Of a DNA stretch of 64,000 bases, positions 1 through 8,793 are shown piece by piece. Positions within the stretch are counted from its first letter, which is position 1. Each line of letters opens with the position of its first letter. The notes under the pieces were generated by a model. That model made no database searches. It had not been told where the DNA came from and saw only the letters and a program-made list of their open reading frames with translations. Source of the DNA: Caldilineae bacterium (GTDB taxonomy: Bacteria > Chloroflexota > Anaerolineae > JAAEKA01); the NCBI GenBank assembly GCA_020634555.1, contig JACKBK010000001.1:186001-250000 (forward strand), given 5' to 3'. Position numbers and translations under genes: made by a program.

Positions 1-1967
1 TGCCCTTCTTCATCGTCTTTGGCTATGAGACAGACTCGCTGGCGATCCGTCGTTACAACGTAGTCGAGGGAAAACCGATCACCGGGCAACGAGAGATCTT
101 GCTGGGAATGAAGGCTGCCGAGGATCTGAAACTGGGCGTCGGCGGCACGGTGCGGCTCTACGGCGTCCCCTACCAGATCGTCGGCATCTACGAGACCGGC
201 CAGGCGCTGGAGGAAGGCGGCGGTGTGGTGTCTCTGGCAGAGGCACAGGAGATCGCCAGCAAGCCACGCCAGGTCAACGCGTTCCAGATCAAGACCCGGC
301 GTCCCGACGAAGCTGATGCCGTCATCGAACGCCTGCAAACGCTCTTCCCCGATCTGTCGATCTCGAAAGGTTCCGGCAACAGCGCGGCGCAGGAGTGGGT
401 CGGCATGATCCAGGCGATGGCCTGGGGTATTGCAGCCATCGCCATCATCGTTGGCGGGCTGGGTATGATGAACACCATGGTCATGTCGGTGTTTGAACGC
501 ACCCGCGAGATCGGCGTGCTGCGCGCGCTGGGCTGGCGACGCGGCCGGGTGATGCGGCTGATCCTGAGCGAGGCGGTGGTGCTCAGTATCCTGGGCGGGC
601 TGCTGGGAGTGCTGCTGGGAGTTGCCCTGGTTCAAGCTGCAGCGAGTATGCCTGGCTATGGCACGCTGATGACCGGTAGATATTCGGCCGGCCTCTTTGC
701 GCAGGGTATGCTGACGGCCATTCTGTTGGGCACAGTTGGCGGCATCTATCCGGCGTGGTGGGCCAGCAAGCTGACCCCGATCGAGGCGCTGCGCTACGAA
801 GGAGGCGCCTCTGGCAGCAGTCGCCGCAGGAAGAAGAGCGACGAAAGTGCCGCAGCATCAGCCAGCCGCTTGCCGCCCGCGCTCCGGGATCTGGGCCGGC
901 GGAAAGTGCGCACGGTTCTGACGGTGCTGGGGATCGGTGTGGGTGTGGCTGCCATCGTGGCCCTCAACGGCATCAGCGAAGGGATGATCCAGCAGCTCAA
1001 CCAGTTTGCCGGCGGCAGCAGCATGGGAGACCTGACGCTGATGCAGCGCGGCGTGCCCGATATGTCGCTCTCGGCCATCGATGAACGAGTTGGGCGCGCC
1101 ATAGGCGGCATGCCCGAGGTCGAGTCGGTGTCCGGCATGGTGCTGGGATTCTCCAGCCAGCCCGGCATGCCTTTCTTTATCATCTCCGGTCTCGATCCCA
1201 ACTCGCCGGCTATGCGCCACTTCACGGTGGCGGAAGGACGCCACATCCAACGTCCTAACGAGATGCTGTTGGGACGCGCGGCTGCCAACGCGCTCAAGAA
1301 GGGTGTTGGCGACACCATGCAGGTGCTCAACGGATCCTACCGCATTGTGGGCGTCTTCGAGACCGGCGTCGGCTACGAGGAGTCGGGCGGCGTATTTGCC
1401 CTGAGCGAGGCGCAGGCGATCCTGAATCGGCCGCGCCAGGTCAGCTACTTGCTGGTGGACGTGCGCAACCCGCAGGATGTCGAGTATGTGCGCCAGGCTG
1501 TCGAGCAGCGTTTCGAGGATGTCAAGGCGTCGGTGAGCACTGAGTTCGCCCAAAACACCGACGACATCCAGACATTGCAGTCCATGACCGGCGCGATCAT
1601 CCTGATGGCGCTGATCGTCGGCGGCATCGTGATTCTCAACACCATGATCATGACCATCTACGAGCGGACCCGGGAAATCGGCACGCTGCGCGCGCTGGGG
1701 TGGCGCAAGCGGCGCATCCTCAGCACGGTGGTGCGCGAGGCGGTGTTGCTCTCTGCTTTGGCCGGTGTGGCCGGCATCCTGATGGGAATCGGGATGATCG
1801 AGCTGGCTGCGCTGGCGCCGGCCGCAGCCTATTTGCAAGGCACGTTTACATCGCAAGCGCTGGCTGAAACGATGGTCATCGCGATCGGACTCGGCGTTTT
1901 GGGCGGTCTTTATCCTGCATGGCGAGCCAGCCGGCTCAGCCCGGTCGAGGCGCTGCGCTACGAATAG
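1..1967 (+). CDS. ABC transporter permease, duplicated MacB/FtsX type (5' partial)
   Basis: Membrane permease of a MacB/LolCE-type exporter that couples ATP hydrolysis to extrusion of a substrate through a HlyD-type adaptor. The reading frame is open from base 3, so the start lies upstream of the window. Two homologous halves are visible: each has an extracytoplasmic MacB-like domain (PFFIVFGYETDS in the first, PFFIISGLDPNS in the second), then an FtsX domain with the motif NTMVMSVFERTREIGVLRAL or NTMIMTIYERTREIGTLRAL, and each ends in YPAW..S.L.P.EALRYE. A basic Ser/Lys-rich linker near bases 815-860 joins the halves. The gene is followed by an adaptor and an ATPase on the same strand, which supports one tripartite efflux operon. 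The substrate cannot be deduced. Confidence 0.9.
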   Translation, partial: PFFIVFGYETDSLAIRRYNVVEGKPITGQREILLGMKAAEDLKLGVGGTVRLYGVPYQIVGIYETGQALEEGGGVVSLAEAQEIASKPRQVNAFQIKTRRPDEADAVIERLQTLFPDLSISKGSGNSAAQEWVGMIQAMAWGIAAIAIIVGGLGMMNTMVMSVFERTREIGVLRALGWRRGRVMRLILSEAVVLSILGGLLGVLLGVALVQAAASMPGYGTLMTGRYSAGLFAQGMLTAILLGTVGGIYPAWWASKLTPIEALRYEGGASGSSRRRKKSDESAAASASRLPPALRDLGRRKVRTVLTVLGIGVGVAAIVALNGISEGMIQQLNQFAGGSSMGDLTLMQRGVPDMSLSAIDERVGRAIGGMPEVESVSGMVLGFSSQPGMPFFIISGLDPNSPAMRHFTVAEGRHIQRPNEMLLGRAAANALKKGVGDTMQVLNGSYRIVGVFETGVGYEESGGVFALSEAQAILNRPRQVSYLLVDVRNPQDVEYVRQAVEQRFEDVKASVSTEFAQNTDDIQTLQSMTGAIILMALIVGGIVILNTMIMTIYERTREIGTLRALGWRKRRILSTVVREAVLLSALAGVAGILMGIGMIELAALAPAAAYLQGTFTSQALAETMVIAIGLGVLGGLYPAWRASRLSPVEALRYE

Positions 1968-1987
1968 CTGCTATTCATAAGAAGGTT

Positions 1988-2178
1988 GTAACTGCTATGC
2001 CCTCACTGTTGCGTCACTCCCGCGAAGGCGGGAGTCTAGCGCCGATGAAGCGTGGATTCCCGCCTCCGCGGGAATGACGGGTCAACCTTCACCGGGTCGT
2101 CACTCCCGCGAAGGCAGGAGTCTAGCGCCGATGAAGCGTGGATTCCCGCTTCCGCGGGAATGACGGGTGAGCAATTAC
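1988..2178. repeat. Compound dispersed palindromic repeat, two 70-bp units
   Basis: Two near-identical 70-bp units (2013-2082 and 2099-2168) contain the hairpin arms CCCGCGAAGGCGGG and TTCCCGC..CCGCGGGAA. The whole block starts with GTAACTGCT and ends with AGCAATTAC, which are imperfect inverted ends. A related single copy lies at 22615-22720 and a remnant at 13288-13345. The block ends immediately before the ribosome site of the next gene and is read through in frame, creating a false 46-codon N-terminal extension for that gene. Confidence 0.85.
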
Positions 2179-2189
2179 AGGAGGTTTTT

Positions 2190-3521
2190 ATGCGAAAGGC
2201 AATAGTAATCGGGTTGGTGATCGTCGTTTTGGCCGCAGCCGGCTACTTCGTTTACACTTATTTTGGCAACGGACAGGCCAATGCAACCGAATCGAGCACA
2301 GCAGAAGAGCAGGCTGCCACAACCGCGCTGCAAACGCTCGACGACGTGATCTGGGCGTCGGGCAAGGTCGTGCCGGCGCACTGGGCCTATCTCGGCTTCG
2401 AGACAGGCGGGCGCGTCGAGTCGGTGGCTGTGGCTGAAGGCGCGGACGTAGCGGCTGGTGAGATTCTGGCCGAGCTCGACGCCGGCGACATGCAGGCCGC
2501 GGTCGCCCAAGCCGAGGCGGCGCTGGCCCAGGCTGAAGCGCAGCTTGCTCAGGTGCAGACCCCTGCCCGCGCTGAGGAGATCGCCGGTGCGGAAGCGGGC
2601 GTGCAGGCCGCGGAAGCCCAGGCGCAGGCCGCGCAAGCTGCGCTGTCCACCGCGCAGGCCAACGTGCAGGCTGCGCAGAGCCAGGTCGCCATCGCCGAAG
2701 CCAACTACCGCCAGGTGCAGGCCGGCCCCCGATCCGAGGTCATTGCCGCCGCACGTGAGCGGCTCGATCAGGCCCAGGCCGTGTTGAATCAGGCCCAGGC
2801 TGCCTACGACCGGGTGGCTGGCGACCCTGAGATCGGTATGTTGCCGCAGTCGGTCGCGTTGCAGCAGGCGACGGCCGCATTCCGGGCAGCGGAAGCGGAC
2901 TACAACGCCGCGCAGCGCGGCGCGACTCGCGAGGAGCTGGCCGTCGCCCAGAGCCATGTCGATGCTGCGCGCACGGAGGTCGATGTCGCGTCGACGGCTG
3001 TGGACAGCGCCGAAGCACAGGTGGCCACCGCCGAGGCCGCCGTCGCCCAGGCTGCTGCACAACTGGACCTGGTGCGGGCCGGCGCGCGCGATGCAGACAT
3101 TGCCGTGGCGCAGGCCGCCGTGTCCCAGGCGCAGGCGGCCCTGGACGCTGCCCGCGACAACCTCGCCAAGGCGCAATTGGCCGCGCCTTTTGCCGGCACC
3201 GCCGCGGCGGTGTGGACGCGACCGGGAGAGATCGTCACCCCGGGACAGCAGGTGCTGGCGCTGGGCGACCTGTCAACCTACCAGATCGAGACCACCGACC
3301 TGCGCGAGACGGACGTGGCGCGGGTGTCGGTGGGGCAACCGGTGGAAGTTACCTTCGATGCTCTGCCCAACCGCACCTTCGAAGGCACCGTGGTGCGCAT
3401 TTCACCCATCTCCACCCAGGCGCAGGGAAGCGTCAACTACACCGCCGTTGTCGAACTCGACGAGCTTGATCCTGCCCTGCGCTGGGGCATGACAGCGTTC
3501 GTCAACATCGAAGCGCAGTAG
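2190..3521 (+). CDS. HlyD-family efflux adaptor (periplasmic/extracytoplasmic adaptor subunit)
   Basis: 443-residue membrane-fusion protein that would link the FtsX permease to the outside. One N-terminal membrane segment (about residues 5-25, IVIGLVIVVLAAAGYFVYTY) is followed by a biotinyl-lipoyl-like half (GRVESVAVAEGADVAAGEIL). A very long Ala/Gln/Glu-rich coiled-coil hairpin with repeated QAEAALAQAEAQ heptads comes next, then the second lipoyl half (LAAPFAGTAAAVWTRPGEIV) and a beta-barrel domain. The ATG at 2190 is preceded by AGGAGG at 2179-2184, a 5-nt spacer. The earlier ATG at 2052 lies inside the dispersed repeat and is rejected. It sits between the permease and the ATPase of the same exporter. 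Confidence 0.92.
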   Translation: MRKAIVIGLVIVVLAAAGYFVYTYFGNGQANATESSTAEEQAATTALQTLDDVIWASGKVVPAHWAYLGFETGGRVESVAVAEGADVAAGEILAELDAGDMQAAVAQAEAALAQAEAQLAQVQTPARAEEIAGAEAGVQAAEAQAQAAQAALSTAQANVQAAQSQVAIAEANYRQVQAGPRSEVIAAARERLDQAQAVLNQAQAAYDRVAGDPEIGMLPQSVALQQATAAFRAAEADYNAAQRGATREELAVAQSHVDAARTEVDVASTAVDSAEAQVATAEAAVAQAAAQLDLVRAGARDADIAVAQAAVSQAQAALDAARDNLAKAQLAAPFAGTAAAVWTRPGEIVTPGQQVLALGDLSTYQIETTDLRETDVARVSVGQPVEVTFDALPNRTFEGTVVRISPISTQAQGSVNYTAVVELDELDPALRWGMTAFVNIEAQ

Positions 3522-3529
3522 CGGAGAAC

Positions 3530-3578
3530 GTGAAACTTGAAACTTGAAACGTGTTGCGTGTTGCGTAATGCGTATCGG
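3530..3578. repeat. Heptamer tandem array, 7 degenerate units
   Basis: Seven consecutive 7-bp units read GTGAAAC, TTGAAAC, TTGAAAC, GTGTTGC, GTGTTGC, GTAATGC, GTATCGG in the gap between the adaptor and the ATPase gene. Units differ but the 7-bp period is exact. Similar arrays recur at 14201, 15481, 20413, 20515 and 43337. Confidence 0.75.
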
Positions 3579-3627
3579 GCGGGTGCTTGCGGCGAGCCAC
3601 CCGCCATCAGCCACCTGAGATCCTGAC

Positions 3628-4482
3628 ATGACATCCCAAACCCTCCTGGTCGAAACCCATGAGTTGACCAAGGTCTACGGCAACGGCAACGAAGTCGTGG
3701 CGCTGGACCACGTCAACTTTTCCGTCGAACGCGGCGAGTATCTCGCTGTAATGGGGCCTAGCGGCAGCGGCAAATCGACGCTGTTGAACATGTTAGGCGC
3801 GCTGGACCGGCCCAGCAGCGGCCATGTGTTGATGGACGGGCAGGATCTGGCGACGGTCAAGGATCTCGACCGCTTCCGGGCGCGCACCGTCGGCTTCATC
3901 TTCCAACTGCACAACCTGCTGCCAACCCTCAGCGCGCTGGAAAACGTCACCGTGCCGATGCAGGGCCAGCCCGGATCCGGCCGCGAGCACCGCGAGTGGG
4001 CCGAACATCTGCTGGAGTTGGTGGGGCTGGCAGAGCGCGCGGATCACCTGCCTGGCCAGCTCAGCGGCGGCCAGCGCCAACGGGTCGCGGTGGCACGCGC
4101 GCTGGCCAACAAGCCGGTCCTCATCCTGGCCGACGAGCCGACCGGCAGCCTGGACACCCAGGCTGGCGACGAGGTCATGGCGCTGCTGACCGACCTGAAT
4201 GCCAGCCAGGGTACCACCATCATTGTTGTCACCCACGACCGGCACGTTGCGCGCAGCACCCGGCGTATCCTGAGCATGCGAGACGGGCGGATCGTCGACG
4301 ACCACAGGGTAGCCGATGCTGCTACCGAGGACCTGCGCTCGCTGGCCCGCTCGCCTTTGGGTCAATCGTTGCTGAACGGCGACACAAAAGAACTGGCCAG
4401 CTTGGGGCTGGCCCAGGATGGCCGGCTGACGGCCGAAGGTGAAGCTCTCAGAGAACTGCTGGATCGAGCAATCACGCACTGA
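3628..4482 (+). CDS. ABC transporter ATP-binding protein (MacB/LolD type)
   Basis: 284-residue ATPase of the FtsX-type exporter. Walker A is GPSGSGKST at residues 43-51, the Q-loop region reads FIFQLHNLLPTLSALENV as in LolD/MacB ATPases, the signature is LSGGQRQRVAVARAL, Walker B is ILADEPTGSLD and the H-loop is VTHD. About 55 residues extend beyond the usual end of LolD-like proteins (after RIVDDHRV) and look helical; their role is unknown. No Shine-Dalgarno site is obvious at the ATG. It is the third gene of the permease-adaptor-ATPase set, 106 bp downstream of the adaptor and separated from it only by a heptamer array. Confidence 0.93.
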   Translation: MTSQTLLVETHELTKVYGNGNEVVALDHVNFSVERGEYLAVMGPSGSGKSTLLNMLGALDRPSSGHVLMDGQDLATVKDLDRFRARTVGFIFQLHNLLPTLSALENVTVPMQGQPGSGREHREWAEHLLELVGLAERADHLPGQLSGGQRQRVAVARALANKPVLILADEPTGSLDTQAGDEVMALLTDLNASQGTTIIVVTHDRHVARSTRRILSMRDGRIVDDHRVADAATEDLRSLARSPLGQSLLNGDTKELASLGLAQDGRLTAEGEALRELLDRAITH

Positions 4483-4486
4483 CACG

Positions 4487-4897
4487 ATGAGACACCCTTT
4501 TTTCACCTTCTCGTTCATTGCGCTTGTGCTCACCGGCTTCCTCGCGTATACGTTTCTCCAACTTGGAGGTCTACCGATAGGGGTAAGCTACCTGATCAGT
4601 ATCAATCTGGTCACGTTCGTGCTCTACTGGTATGATATGTTGATTTCGCCGGCCAAGGACGAGCGGACGCGCATTCCCGAATGGGTGCTGTTGGGCCTTG
4701 TGTTGGTGGGCGGCACGTTTGGCGGCATCCTGGGCATGCTGCTGTTTCGCCACAAGATAAACTTCCGGAGAAAGTGGTGGTTTCAACTGAGGTTATTTCT
4801 GATCGTGGTTTTGCAGTTCTTGTTGCTCTACTACTGCTCGCCATTGGGTCAACCGAATGCCTGCAATAACATGTTGGGCAGTCTCATGCCGATGTAA
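4487..4897 (+). CDS. DUF1294 family membrane protein
   Basis: 136-residue membrane protein of unknown function. About four hydrophobic segments are visible. The central part, LVTFVLYWYDMLISPAK, then RIPEWVLLGLVLVGGTFGG and LGMLLFRHK, matches the DUF1294 pattern (Y..DK.A.....RIPE..L....GG..G...GM...RHK). I start it at the ATG at 4487, 4 bp after the ATPase stop, rather than at an upstream in-frame start (4439) that overlaps the ATPase gene. The tight spacing suggests cotranscription with the exporter, but no functional link is established. Confidence 0.8.
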   Translation: MRHPFFTFSFIALVLTGFLAYTFLQLGGLPIGVSYLISINLVTFVLYWYDMLISPAKDERTRIPEWVLLGLVLVGGTFGGILGMLLFRHKINFRRKWWFQLRLFLIVVLQFLLLYYCSPLGQPNACNNMLGSLMPM

Positions 4898-4968
4898 CTG
4901 TGGCCGCAGGCATTGAAAATCGAGAACCTTCACAGCCGCATCCACCTCGAGATTTTGGAGAAACTGAG

Positions 4969-5967
4969 ATGAGCAACCGACTGTATCCGATGGTTTTTAC
5001 CCCCGTCCTCAAGGATTACATCTGGGGCGGGCGCAATCTGGAGACGCGGTTGGGCCGCGCGCTGCCGGCCGAGGGCGTCATCGCCGAAAGCTGGGAGATC
5101 GCCGGCCACGAGGACGGCACATCGACGGTCGAGAACGGACTCTACGCCGGTTGGCCGTTGACCCGGGTGCATGCCGAGCTGGGGCTGGACCTGATCGGCC
5201 AGAACAACGCATGGGCGCAGGCGCGCGGCAAGTTTCCGCTGCTGATCAAGCTGCTGGACGCCAGCAAGCCGCTGTCAGTTCAGGTACACCCCAACGACGC
5301 CTACGCGCTGGCTCACGAAGGCAACGAGTTGGGCAAGACTGAGATGTGGGTGGTGTTGCACGCCGAGCCCAACGCCGAGTTGATCCTGGGCGTCCGCCAG
5401 GGAACCACACCTGACGCCTTCCGCCGGGCCATCGCTGAGACACGGCTGGATCCTTACCTGCACCGCGTGCCGGTCGCGGCCGGCGACCATGTCTGCGTGC
5501 CGGCCGGCACCTTGCACGCCATTATGGGCGGGCTGCTGATCGCCGAGATCCAGCAGAACTCCAATACCACCTACCGGGTCTACGACTGGGGGCGGGTCGG
5601 CGCCGACGGCAAGCCGCGCCCACTGCACGTGAGCAAGGCCATGGACGTCATTGACTTCGAGCGCGTCGAGCCGGGCGTGCCGCGTCCTGTGGTGATCACC
5701 GAGGAATCGGGTTTCCGGCGCGAGCTGCTCTGCCGCAATCCTTACTTTGTCACCGAGCGGCTGGTTCTTGATCCGGGCGTGGCGTTCGGCGGCGAGCGCC
5801 ACGGCGACACGTTGGAGATTTGGGGTGTTCTGGAAGGCGAGGTATCGGTCAACGGGTTGGCGCTGGGCGCGGTGCGTTTCTGCCTGTTGCCGGCCGCGCT
5901 GGGCGAGTTCACAGTGACTGCCAGGGACCGGGCGACGCTGCTACGGACCTATGTGGATGGGGCATAG
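4969..5967 (+). CDS. manA: Mannose-6-phosphate isomerase, class I
   Basis: 332-residue zinc enzyme interconverting fructose-6-phosphate and mannose-6-phosphate in the cytoplasm; it supplies mannose for GDP-sugars and glycans. Visible family marks are the N-terminal KDYIWGGRNLETRLGR segment, the metal-binding LSVQVHPND motif, GKTEMWVVL with the second ligand, and the C-terminal cupin part with EIQQNSNTTYRVYDWGR. The ATG at 4969 follows TTGGAG at 4955-4960 and gives the family's normal start (NRLYPMVFTPVLKDYIWGG). The GTG at 4900 would add 23 residues without homology. It is the only sugar-phosphate gene near the exporter and could feed the glycosyltransferase genes 32 kb away; that link is inference. 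Confidence 0.9.
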   Translation: MSNRLYPMVFTPVLKDYIWGGRNLETRLGRALPAEGVIAESWEIAGHEDGTSTVENGLYAGWPLTRVHAELGLDLIGQNNAWAQARGKFPLLIKLLDASKPLSVQVHPNDAYALAHEGNELGKTEMWVVLHAEPNAELILGVRQGTTPDAFRRAIAETRLDPYLHRVPVAAGDHVCVPAGTLHAIMGGLLIAEIQQNSNTTYRVYDWGRVGADGKPRPLHVSKAMDVIDFERVEPGVPRPVVITEESGFRRELLCRNPYFVTERLVLDPGVAFGGERHGDTLEIWGVLEGEVSVNGLALGAVRFCLLPAALGEFTVTARDRATLLRTYVDGA

Positions 5968-6015
5968 TACCAGGCATCTTTGCACTAAATCCCTTCCCTG
6001 AGTTACACTCATGGC

Positions 6016-7329
6016 ATGTCTCCTTCTCCCGGCCGTTTCGCCGCGCTGCAACACCGCGATTATCGACTCGTCTGGGGCGGCAACTTTGTTTCTGTCATCG
6101 GTACGCAGATGCAGTTCGTGGCGATCAACTGGCACGTCTACAAGCTGCTGGAGGGGACAGCGCTAAGCATCAACCTGCTGGGCCGCCAGGTCTCGCTCAA
6201 TGCTGAGGCGCTGGGACTGGGCGGTGTGGGGCTGGCGCGCATTATTCCGATCTTCTTCTTTGCGCTGGTGGGTGGCGCCATGGCCGACGTGGTCAACAGG
6301 CGCAAGCTGCTGATCCTGACCAACAGCGCGGCGGCTGGATTTGCAGCCGTGCTGGCCGTGCTCAGCTTTCAGCAGCGCGACACGGTCTGGGTCGTCTATC
6401 TGTTAACCGCTGCCGGCGCGGCCACGTCAGCCTTCTCCAGCCCGGCCTTCCAGTCCATCGTGCCCAACCTGGTGCCTGCCAGCGACCTGACCAACGCCAT
6501 CAGCCTCAACTCGATTGTACGCCAGGTAGCGACCATCGTCGGGCCGGTGATGGCAGGATTGCTTCTGGCAAAAACCAACGTCGGCTGGGTTTACGCCCTC
6601 AACGCACTGTCCTTCGTGGCCATCGTCGCGGCGTTGGCGCTGATTCACTACCGGGCCGGGCCAGCGGCCATAGGGACGGGTCTGGGATTGTCCGCGATTC
6701 TGGAAGGCTGGCGTTTCGTCCGCGGTGCGCGCATCATCTGGGGCAGCATGCTGCTGGACTTCTTTGCCACGCTTTTCAGCTCGGCGCGCACCATGCTGCC
6801 GCTGGTGGCCGACCAGATTCTGGGCATGGGCGCAGGTGGCTACGGCCTGCTGACCACAGCCGACGCGATAGGCTCGCTGATCGCCGGCCTGCTGGTCTCG
6901 CTGCGGCGAGACATCTATCGGCAGGGCACGGTGCTGTTGGGTAGCGTCGCGCTCTACGGAGTCTTCACCGTGCTGTTTGGCCTGTCCGGCACGTTTGCGG
7001 CGAGCTACCTCTTTTTCGCGCTGATCGGCGCCAGCGATACCGTTTCGACCATTATCCGCCAGACGTTGCGCCAGACGTTGACGCCGGACAGGCTGCGCGG
7101 CCGCATGACCGGCATCAACCAAATTTTCTTCATGGGTGGCCCGCAACTGGGTGAGCTGGAGGCAGGCATGGTTGCTGCTGCCTTCGGCGTGCCTTTCGCC
7201 ATCATCAGCGGCGGCATCGCCACGGTGGCTCTGACCGGCTACATCGCCTGGCGCTATCCGCGGCTGCGGCGCTACAACAGCGCAACCATGGCCGAGGAGT
7301 CGGCGGCGGTTGCGGCCGCTGGAACGTGA
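6016..7329 (+). CDS. MFS transporter, EntS/MFS_3-like exporter
   Basis: 437-residue major facilitator protein with about 12 hydrophobic segments. The start RFAALQHRDYRLVWGGNFVSVIGTQMQ is typical of the MFS_3 (enterobactin-exporter EntS-like) group: F..L....FR..W.G..VS..G..M. The cytoplasmic loop carries DVVNRRKLLI, matching the family D..RR..L motif, and PDRLRGRMTG in the second half repeats it. The start is the second of two close ATGs (6011 is out of frame); no good Shine-Dalgarno site is seen. Predicted to export a small molecule by proton antiport; the substrate is not predictable. It follows manA by 48 bp on the same strand. Confidence 0.88.
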   Translation: MSPSPGRFAALQHRDYRLVWGGNFVSVIGTQMQFVAINWHVYKLLEGTALSINLLGRQVSLNAEALGLGGVGLARIIPIFFFALVGGAMADVVNRRKLLILTNSAAAGFAAVLAVLSFQQRDTVWVVYLLTAAGAATSAFSSPAFQSIVPNLVPASDLTNAISLNSIVRQVATIVGPVMAGLLLAKTNVGWVYALNALSFVAIVAALALIHYRAGPAAIGTGLGLSAILEGWRFVRGARIIWGSMLLDFFATLFSSARTMLPLVADQILGMGAGGYGLLTTADAIGSLIAGLLVSLRRDIYRQGTVLLGSVALYGVFTVLFGLSGTFAASYLFFALIGASDTVSTIIRQTLRQTLTPDRLRGRMTGINQIFFMGGPQLGELEAGMVAAAFGVPFAIISGGIATVALTGYIAWRYPRLRRYNSATMAEESAAVAAAGT

Positions 7330-7587
7330 TTCACTATGCCCAATCACCTGACCGGTCCAACAACGGGCCGCTGCAATGAGTGCGAGCCAAACGTGTCTGC
7401 ACGAAAGGCATCCGTCTTGGCAAGGAATTCCTCCACCGTCGGCCTGAACGGGTCGAAGGCGCGTCTCACACACCGTCAAGCCACCAGTGCAAGATCTCTC
7501 AGGAGCGTTTCCGGACAGCAGCGATATCCTTCGCTGACGATTCGGTGCTATGCAGAGCGCGTGCTTGATCCGCTCAGGAGGTTGACG

Positions 7588-8697
7588 ATGGCTTGTGCCA
7601 ATATGCTGCTGATCAGTTTCGCAGCAGCGGCCTTGCTGGCTGCTTGCGCTCCAACCGCCGAGCCAGCCGCGACGGCTACCGCCCCGGCCCCGGCCACCAG
7701 CGCGCCCACTACAACGCCTGTGCCAACACTGGCGCCGCAGCCATCGCCAACCTGGTCGCCCTTGCGCACGCCGCCGGACAATCCCTCGACTCCCGCCAAG
7801 ATCGAGTTGGGCAGACAGCTTTTCTATGACCCGGTCTTGTCAGCCAGCAACGACATGTCCTGCGCGACCTGCCATCGTCCCGACCGTGGATTCTCCAACG
7901 GCGAGACGGTCAGCGAGGCGCGGCCCGGCGCTCCGCCGCGCAACGTCTCCGGGCTGTGGAACACCGGCTTCAACGCTTTCCTGTTGTGGGATGGCCGCGA
8001 GACCTCGTTGGAGTCGCAAGCTATACTACCGCTGACCTTGCCCAACGAGATGGCAGAGACGCCTGACAAACTGGAGGCCAAACTGCGCGACATCCCTGCC
8101 TACGTGGATCTGTTCGATGCGGCCTTCGGCGGCGGCGCGGACGCGGTGACCTTCGACAACGCAACACGCGCGCTGGCCGCTTTCCAACGAACGCTGATCA
8201 GCGACAATAGTCCCTACGACCGTTTCGTGGCCGGCGACGCGAGTGCGCTGACCGAGCAACAGCAGCGCGGCATGGACCTCTTCTTCTCGCAGCGTACCCA
8301 CTGCAGCGAGTGCCACCAACCACCGCTGTTGGCCAATGAGACCTTTCGCGTGGTCGGCGTTGACAGCGAGGATCCCGGCCGGGCCGGCGTCAGCGAGACG
8401 GGGCTGTATGGCGCGTTCAAGGTGCCCAGCCTGCGCAATGTGGCGCTGACCGCGCCGTATATGCACGCCGGCCAGTTCGCCACGCTGGAGGAGGTTGTGC
8501 AGTTCTACGCCGACGGCGCAGGGCGCGCTCACGACTTCCCGCGGGTCGATCCGCTTCTGAAGGGCTTTGACCTGACAGCGGAGGAGAAATCTGACCTGGT
8601 GTCGTTCCTCGAGGCGCTGACGGATGAGAGCCGGCTGCCGCAGGTGCCGGACGTTGCGCTATCGGGGCTGCCAACGGCAACGGAGGAAAATCGCTGA
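7588..8697 (+). CDS. Diheme cytochrome c peroxidase (MauG/CcpA family), lipoprotein
   Basis: 369-residue secreted peroxidase that reduces hydrogen peroxide with electrons from the respiratory chain, anchored outside the membrane. The signal peptide ends in the lipobox LLAAC with Cys at residue 20, followed by an Ala/Thr/Pro linker of about 40 residues. Two CXXCH heme sites are present, CATCH in the N-terminal domain and CSECH in the C-terminal domain, together with the usual IELGRQLFYDPVLS and YMHAGQFATLEEVV segments. The ATG at 7588 is chosen because AGGAGG (7576-7581) stands 6 nt upstream; an ORF opening at 7336 would hide the signal peptide. The 258 bp upstream show no gene. A strong bidirectional terminator follows. 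Confidence 0.92.
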   Translation: MACANMLLISFAAAALLAACAPTAEPAATATAPAPATSAPTTTPVPTLAPQPSPTWSPLRTPPDNPSTPAKIELGRQLFYDPVLSASNDMSCATCHRPDRGFSNGETVSEARPGAPPRNVSGLWNTGFNAFLLWDGRETSLESQAILPLTLPNEMAETPDKLEAKLRDIPAYVDLFDAAFGGGADAVTFDNATRALAAFQRTLISDNSPYDRFVAGDASALTEQQQRGMDLFFSQRTHCSECHQPPLLANETFRVVGVDSEDPGRAGVSETGLYGAFKVPSLRNVALTAPYMHAGQFATLEEVVQFYADGAGRAHDFPRVDPLLKGFDLTAEEKSDLVSFLEALTDESRLPQVPDVALSGLPTATEENR

Positions 8698-8710
8698 GAG
8701 CCGGGGAATA

Positions 8711-8748
8711 AAAAAGCGGAGCCGGCGATTTTCCGGCTCCGCTTTTTT
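8711..8748. terminator. Bidirectional Rho-independent terminator
   Basis: A 15-bp perfect stem (arms 8711-8725 and 8733-8747) has a 7-nt loop, a run of A on the left and seven T on the right. It lies between the convergent peroxidase gene and the minus-strand amine-oxidase-like gene and can terminate both. Confidence 0.9.
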
Positions 8749-8793
8749 TACAGGGTTGTCAGCTATCGCTTAGCCGGTCAACCCATTTCAGAG

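Noticed and set aside
2052..2189. Upstream ATG extending the HlyD adaptor by 46 codons
   Set aside because: The extension is translated dispersed repeat; a perfect AGGAGG site and the membrane segment mark 2190 as the start.
7336..7587. N-terminal extension of the cytochrome c peroxidase frame
   Set aside because: It has no homology and would bury the lipobox signal peptide; AGGAGG supports 7588.
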